25,399 bases of DNA from Flammula alnicola (Eukaryota; Basidiomycota; Agaricomycetes; Agaricales; Strophariaceae), in NCBI GenBank assembly GCA_015499995.1, contig JADNRV010000544.1, positions 1 through 25,399 of the forward strand, read 5' to 3'. Position 1 is the first letter of the stretch; every line of letters starts with the position of its first letter. The position numbers were made by a program, and so were the translations under genes. Positions 19,154 to 25,399 of the stretch are shown one piece after another. A model generated the notes under the pieces. That model was given only the letters and a program-made list of their open reading frames with translations. It did no database searches and was not told the DNA's origin.

Positions 19154-21033
19154 ATGGATACTTACCCGGAAGTCACCCCGCTCTGGGACCTCCCCGCCAC
19201 CCACTCTGACCTCAGCCAGCTCCCAGACAGCGATTTCCTCGCTCTCCTTCAGAAACAGTTCCCTACCGGCACGGATGGTGGTCTCTCCTTCATGGGTCCC
19301 TACACAGACGGCGTCAACCCCCAGTCTCTCTCATCATATCCTCTTCCTAGTCTCACTCCACCCTCCGAAGATAGCAGTCCAAGTCCTCCAAACTCAAATC
19401 AAGATGGTGCAAACGACGACGCTAACGACTCGGTTCTCAAGCGTAAAGCCAGTGATGAAGACTTTTCAGATGAGCCCTCTCAAAAGTCGCAGCATACCTG
19501 TGAGAAACAATTCCACACAAGAGATGTATATTTTTTTCTAATTTATTCTTTCTTTCCCTTTCTTTCAGCCTCTGATAAGAAAGGCGCTTCTAATCAAGCT
19601 CGTCGGAAATCGGGTGGCACCACCGGCACAGTGAGTATAGTTTCATTTGCATTCGCAAATAATATCTGATTAGTAAGACCAAAAAGGGAAAGGACGAGGG
19701 CCGTCTTATGAAGCGAAAGGAGCAGAACAGAGCCGCTCAGCGAGCATTTAGGGAGAGAAAGGAAAAGCATGTAAAAGATGTAAGTTTTTATATAAATAAA
19801 ATTAAAAATTTACAAAATCTCATCGGTGTGCAGCTCGAAGACAAGGTTGCCGATCTCGAAGCCAAGAACGAGCAAGCTTTGCACGAGAATGAAAACCTCA
19901 GAGATCTATTGACCCGTCTCCAGAGCGAGAACGTCGCACTCAAACAATCCTCATTTACATTCTCCATGCCCAAAACTGCCCCAAATACCGTCGAATCTCC
20001 AAGAGCACCTCCAAGTATCTTTTCCTCTGTCTCTTCTCCTCAATCAACAGCATCTACCTCCCCTTCAGGACATCCTTCTCCAAAAATGACCAACCCCCTC
20101 GATTGGAGCTCATTAACAACCTTTGATCCTGCAATGCTCAATCTCTTGGATGACAGCGTTCCTCAACAGACCGCAACAGAAGGAGCAATGCAAATGGACT
20201 TTGGCTTTGGTGGAAACCCTGGTTTGACATCGAATGCCCCTTATACCACCATCGCAAGTAACCCCATGTTCATGTCCTTTGCCTCCACCTTCGACTCTTT
20301 GTCTCCTGAAACTAACGCCTCCACACCTTCCGCATCCGGCTCCAACAGTAACAGCAACAATTACTCTGCCAACAACTTGGGTTTCAACTTTGACATGAAC
20401 GCTCTCTCATCTTGGCCAACTCCAGCCAGTTCTCAGGATACCAATCTCGACGATCTCTTTTCAGGCTATCTCGGCTCCACAGGTGCGATGGACATATCCA
20501 TCCTATCCCAATCACCTGCCGCCATAAGCCCCGTTGCCCATCATGTCACCCCAGCCGGGACAAAGCCTCGATCGCCGCCCATTGCTGCTTCATCCTCGTC
20601 GTCCTCCTCGCCACCGTCGGACAGTGAGAAACATGGTGAAGGCACTTGTCCAAAGACAAAGAAGGAATTCGAGCACCGGATTCAGGCACAGGGCGCCTCG
20701 CCGTTTGCCCAAGGTGGTATCCACAAGAGCTCGGATAGCGTCCTCGGCACCATGATTTCATGTGCAGGCTCAAATTTCCCAAAGACGGCGAAGAGTGATA
20801 AGAATGTCGAGGTGTTGAGTGCCTGGAGAAGTATAAGGGCGGATCCCAAGTTCAAGGTTTGTACTTGCGCTTTTTTTCTCCGATCAGCAGAGGCTAACAA
20901 ATCTATATAGGACGCTGATATCAATGAGCTATGTTCAGAGTTTACAAACAAGGCACGGTGTGATGGTACCAAGGTCGTCCTGGAGCCCCAAGGTGTCCAT
21001 TCAATATTGGAATCGTTATCAAAGAAACAGTAG
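19154..21033 (+). CDS. YAP1: AP-1/YAP1-like bZIP transcription factor (oxidative stress regulator)
   Basis: Nuclear bZIP factor expected to activate antioxidant and detoxification genes after oxidant-induced block of its export. Five exons: 19154-19499, 19569-19630, 19678-19779, 19834-20856, 20911-21033; 551 residues, all in frame. The basic region contains the AP-1 signature NRAAQRAFRERK (residues 153-164). The zipper has leucines at 171, 178, 192, 199 and 206, with Ala185 in the remaining heptad position. The C-terminal PAP1-type region includes SPFAQGGIH, ISCAGS and LCSEFTNKARCDG. The protein has just four cysteines: 442, 480, 519 and 528. The last three match the C-terminal cysteine-rich domain of Yap1/Pap1, whose oxidation hides the export signal. 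The splice site between basic region and zipper is noteworthy (see findings). Ortholog-level naming is by analogy to Yap1/Pap1. Confidence 0.92.
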
Positions 21034-21908
21034 CAGCTGTGTTTCGGTGCCAGCTGCTGTCGGTGATTTCTCTGTTGCGCCGAGTGGCAGAGACGGGGCC
21101 GCCTGGTCCACATTTTTTTTCGATCGATGCAGAGTACGTCGTCGACGAAACTCGGCTGCGCGGACGAGACAGCCGTAGACACGGAGAAGGTGAACTATTC
21201 GCCATTGCCGGGTTGTCGTGTCCGTCCACCCCGCGCTGAGCAGCAGCCCTGCGTTGGTTGGGTTTCAAATCTTTTTTTATGCCTTTCTTATCGTGTCGGT
21301 TCCTGCTCTCTCTTTCCTCTATACTGTTTCCGTTGCCGTTGCCGTTGTATCAAATAATTGCGCCCTTTTTTTTCCGCCCAGCTCTGATGCTGTTGTGTTG
21401 TTTTTGACCTGTTCACTTTCAATCCGCCTCGTTCTGTGTACACACATATACCGGCCCTTGTCAGCGCTGGGCAGTTTGTATACATATTCCAAGGTGGGAC
21501 ATCGTTCGATTGCGGGTTTTACTGCGTATAACAACAGCCTCTTTCCCCTTTGTAGAACTTTCGTTATTATTTACGTGAAAATCATCACTATCGTTCCGTT
21601 GGTTGACAAGAGAAATAGTTTGTATTTTTGCACACACCTGCTTTACCGTATCAGTATCACCCGTTGCTGTAGTCCTAATCTATGGCCGTAAATGTTCGAA
21701 ACTGGATAATCTCGAAAATATACCATGAAAACCCCATTTGATAAGAAAAGAGAGTAATTTACTTGATCATTCAATATCTGTCAAGTACAAAACAAAAGAG
21801 ACGCCCATATAAGAAATACATATCACACAATACAGAAGAAACGACGAAGCAGAGACGATAATGTTTAACAGGACTACTATTATATACGTGGCTTTACAGG
21901 CATCAGCG
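21034..21908. other. Convergent 3' spacer between AP-1 gene and SNF2-type gene
   Basis: The two flanking genes end toward each other, so this should be two 3' untranslated regions and terminators. It is T-rich on the plus strand with no coding signature; open frames present (for example 21218-21691 +) are compositionally unlike the neighbouring genes. No separate gene seen. Confidence 0.5.
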
Positions 21909-24900
21909 TCACTCATCATCACTAGGCGTCAGATACTCCTCGTCGCTGAGCACTTGCTTTCGCCCAGCACTTCGCCCACGAGTCGGTGGTGGCGGACGCT
22001 CGTCGTCGTCCATGGGAGTGAGTGCCGAGGCATAAGATCCCGTCGCAGACCCTGTACCAGCCGGCGGAGGTGCACCCGGAAGATCGGAGCCCGCAATGAC
22101 CCTGTCCCAGGTTGCATTGAACACCTTTTCCATCTCTTCGGCGTCGATGTACACCCACGAGCCCTCCTGATTATACGTCCGCGCGTTGTTGAACATGAGC
22201 CGCCAGTCGTCGCGGAATGCCTGCACTGTCTTGTAAAAATTGGAGCTGGCCCGCTTCCGGAGAACGGACAGCGCGATCGGTTGTGTGATGAGTTGGTAAT
22301 AGTCGGGGTAGTCCTGAGCGTTTCGTGGGTAAGCATCGTTTTTTTTATGAGGGGAAAAAAGTAACATTGCAGCGACTTACTCTTCTGTCTGGCAACTCGC
22401 GGAAGAGTTCGCAGCGTTTCCGGCCTGTCTCGTCTTCGCAGGCCAGGACGGCACGATAACATTCCATGAATGCCTTCTTCATTTTCTCGCGGAGTCCTGT
22501 AGGAAGATCGGGCCCGACGTTACTGCTGCTGCCATTGGCCTTGGTCTTCCGTCGTTTCTGTTGTTGGATTGATAAGCTAAAAGAGTCTCTCTTTGACAGA
22601 AATGAGAATACATACCGGGTCATGGTCCTCATCATCATCGTCTGCTTCTGGGGTGACGGATAACGACTTGATTCCGCGCTTCCTCTTGGAACCAGCAGCA
22701 GATTCGTATTCGTTCGCCTTGGACTTGCTTTTCTTCGGCTTGCGACCACGTCCATCCACCACATCCGAAGCGGGTGTATTTCGTCCCGACGCCTCTTCTC
22801 TTAACAGCTTATTTTGGGCACGGCGGTCCTTCTTGTCTCTGGCACGTTCTGTAAGCTCTTGGATGTCTTCTCCGTCTTCAAGAGCCTGGAGGAAATTGCA
22901 AGGTCAGCAAAAAAAAACAAAAAAAAAAAAAACACGAATACTAAGGTTGAACAACTTACCATTGCCCAAGCATCGTCGCTGAGCCCGTCATTGTAGCTGA
23001 CAACATTCCTGCGACGTTGACCACGACCTTCCATGCTCTCGTCCACCTCCTTGACCTCAAATGGCTCATCGCTCTGGTAACATTCCGGCAGTTCTTCAAG
23101 CTGCATAAGCGGCTGAGGAGGTTTGCCCCGGTTTCCTTGAGCACGCCAGGCCTCTGCAGCATCCCGTTCTCTTTTGAGATCCATCTCCCGGAAAATAGGA
23201 GTTTCCGATTCATGACGTGCGATCAATTCGTTAAGTTCTTCGTCATTCATATCTCCTGCTTCTTCGTTTTCTTCCTCTTGATCAGCTTCCAGGATGGATC
23301 GCTGCGAGGAAGGTATTAGCATGCAACCTATGTCATTTTATGCAACAACTTCACTCACCAAAAACTCTTCTTGTTCTTCTTGAGTAGACTTGTTATCGAA
23401 ACGACCAGCTTGGATGACCTTGTCGTCGATATCAAGCTTATAACGAGCTCTTTGGTACATGGCTTCCTCCACACTCTTTTCTGTGATGAACCTAAGAATA
23501 AGCACAACTTGCGTTTGACCGATACGATGGGCACGATCTTGCGCCTGCAAATCCGCATGAGGATTCCAATCACTGTCGAAGCTATTTCCAAAAGAATAAG
23601 ACATCTCTCCTGAAAGGTAATCTTCTCAAAGACTTACATGATGACGGTATCAGCGGTTTGCAAATTGAGACCCAGGCCTCCAGCTCTCGTTGAGAGGATG
23701 AAAACTTTGTATTCAGAGTCTTTGGCGTTGAAAAGCTGTACAAAAGAGGCACGTTCTTCGGTCTTGGTACCACCGTCCAAGCGGAGATACTTGTAACCCA
23801 TCATCTTCAGGAAGTCCTCCATGATGTCCATGACCTTGGTCATCTGGAAGAAAATGAGAACCTATACGCAAGATATTATAAGTATTGTTCTGGTTCAGTA
23901 TGGTTCAACAACCCACTCTGTGACCAGTTGCGAAAAATTTTGGGAAGGATGCGATTCAACAGCTCGATCTTGCCAGAGGTCCTGACGAGCTTGTCGTCGA
24001 TGAATCCACCAGGGCTGATCTTGTCTTCTACGCTCTCGAACAAGAATGGATGCTGGCAAATCTTGCGCAGCTGCATGAGTTCGTTGCTGAGACCCTTGAC
24101 GCTACCCGATTTTCTGCGAGCAGTTAGAGAACTTGAGGTATTAACTGACCGAGACGACATACCCTTTAGAATCTTTGCCATCCGCGATCATCTTGTGCTT
24201 CTTCATTTGTTTGTACAACTGCTCTGCAAAGCGCTCATCCTAATCTTGATGACCTTCTCAACCTTGTCCGGAAGTTCGTTTTCGACGTCCTTCTTCAAGC
24301 GACGGAGTAGGAAGGGCGAAGCACCTTGTGCAAACGACGGATGATGAGGAGGGCCTCTTCTTCATTCAGCTCAATCTTGTCACCAGTGCCAGAATTGGCG
24401 AACGGGGTGTTGAACCATTCATCGAACGACTTTACGGAGTTGAAGATCTTGGGAAGGACGAAATTGAGGAGGGCCCACAACTCGGGCAGATTGTTTTGCA
24501 GAGGGGTACCAGTAAGAAGGAGACGGTAGCGAGAGTGATAGTAGGTAGTCAAAGTTTGAGTAAGTTTACTCTGGGTATTCTTCATACGATGACCTTCGTC
24601 TGAGGTGGCAAAGGCGGGTTAAGCAGTTAAAGGATTTAAGAAGCAAAATATACGAACCGACAATCATATGCAACCACTTGATCTTGCTGAGGTGCGGACG
24701 ATCCTTGATGATATACTCGTATGTCGTGAGCAAAACTTGGAACTGACCGACACGCAAATCTCCTTGAAGAGCGCGCGCTGAGCAGGGTTGCCCTTGTATG
24801 CGACGACTTTAACAGTGGGTGCCCACTTCGCGAATTCTCCAGACCAGTTCGTCATGGTCGAGAGGGGTACAATAACAAGGTAAGGACCGCGCTGCCTCTT

Positions 24901-25399
24901 AGTTTCGATGAGGAAAGTGATGAGGGAGATTGTTTGGATAGTCTTTCCAAGCCCCTGGAAAAAGCGTAATTAGCAAAAAAGCTCTGTAATAACGAAGAAG
25001 AAATTTTACCATCTCGTCTGCCAAGATACCATTAAGTCTGTTGTTGTACAGACTGACCATCCATTGCAATCCCTTGACTTGGTAATCTTTGAGCTTGCCG
25101 CCAACGAGCATATTAGGCTGCCTTGGTGATCTTCTCGGAGATCCTGTGGGCCACAGCGTAGTAGTCAACCTTTTTATCCTCGACAACGTCATCAGCATTA
25201 ATTTGGGCTCCAAAGGTAGCTTCGTTTGCGGGGCCTTCCTCTTGTTCGAAGCCAGCCTCGTTCATAGGTCCCGCCTTCGTTCTGCTGAGCAACGACTGCC
25301 TGCGCCAGCGAGTCAAGTATGCGTCGGTTTGTCGAAGGAGGTGGGTGATGCGCGTATCCTTGGCGGTATCAATGAGCTTCATGAAGCTTCTTCATCGTC
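21909..25399 (-). CDS. STH1: SNF2/STH1-type chromatin remodeling ATPase, 5' end beyond window, frame-broken as sequenced
   Basis: Catalytic ATPase of an RSC/SWI-SNF complex that slides or ejects nucleosomes. Exons (minus): 25399-25010, 24954-24658, 24599-24163, 24113-23917, 23861-23638, 23581-23359, 23301-22960, 22885-22616, 22557-22381, 22313-21909. In order are seen: the post-HSA segment ([15 protein letters not shown]), motif I ADEM-GLGKT (split by an intron), motif II DEGH (split in the Asp codon), motif [17 protein letters not shown], motif [15 protein letters not shown], motif [16 protein letters not shown], motif [11 protein letters not shown], a SnAC segment ([16 protein letters not shown]) and a C-terminal bromodomain with PDYYQLI and the acetyl-lysine-binding Asn in FNNARTYN. 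About eight single-base frame breaks occur between strictly conserved blocks, so errors are likelier than decay. STH1 versus SNF2 paralogue is uncertain without the N-terminus. Confidence 0.92.
22902..22932. repeat. A-rich homopolymer tract in a SNF2-gene intron
   Basis: A run of about 30 bases, almost all A with one C interruption, on the plus strand. In the transcript it is a poly(U) tract 16-50 nt before the 3' splice site of the 74-nt intron 22886-22959, thus an extended polypyrimidine-like tract. Its length may be unreliable. Confidence 0.7.

Noticed and set aside
16655..21033. Neighbouring ERF4, AP-1, SSN6 and SNF2 as a functional cluster or new system
   Set aside because: Each is a conserved single-copy type gene with an independent role and its own promoter region; spacing is ordinary for fungal genomes.
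21909..25399. Calling the SNF2-type gene a true pseudogene
   Set aside because: All catalytic motifs, intron positions and the bromodomain are intact; breaks are single bases, several at homopolymers, as expected for sequencing errors.

Overview
The window looks like nuclear DNA of a filamentous basidiomycete, most likely an agaricomycete. Genes carry many short introns (mostly 46-75 nt) with fungal donors and acceptors, and the recognisable proteins are fungal regulatory and housekeeping families: SSN6/CYC8, an AP-1-like bZIP, ERF4, BRR6/BRL1, SERF, mitochondrial ClpP and a SNF2/STH1 remodeler. A RecQ-like helicase fragment adds weak support. No tRNA, rRNA, CRISPR or complete transposon was found.

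Layout from left to right: the 3' end of an unidentified gene (2-346, +); about 1.5 kb with no recognisable gene; mitochondrial clpP in eight exons (1821-2949, -); a small hypothetical lysine/arginine-rich protein (3711-4121, +); a frame-broken small gene candidate (4363-4658, +); a truncated RecQ-like helicase N-terminus (4649-4927, -); BRR6/BRL1 nuclear-envelope protein (5225-6670, +); about 2 kb unresolved, with one possible small membrane protein (7938-8402, -); a 65-residue SERF protein (8624-9051, -); about 1.6 kb without a clear gene; SSN6/CYC8 corepressor (10617-14643, +); about 2 kb without a clear gene; ERF4 palmitoyltransferase subunit (16655-18343, +); AP-1/YAP1-like factor (19154-21033, +); and, converging on it, the C-terminal two-thirds of a SNF2/STH1 ATPase with a bromodomain (21909 to the right edge, -).

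The genes do not form one pathway. SSN6, the AP-1 factor and the SNF2-type ATPase are all transcription or chromatin regulators, but their adjacency is ordinary fungal gene density and no cluster logic is visible.

Two points matter for a reader. First, gene structures were built by hand from splice signals and family conservation. The clpP model needs a 6-nt microexon and the SSN6 model needs a GC-AG intron. Second, ERF4 and the SNF2 gene contain about eleven apparent single-base frame breaks between conserved blocks, most simply explained as sequencing or assembly errors. I see no convincing previously undescribed system here; the findings are gene-structure oddities, possible regulatory motifs and some unexplained exon-like stretches.
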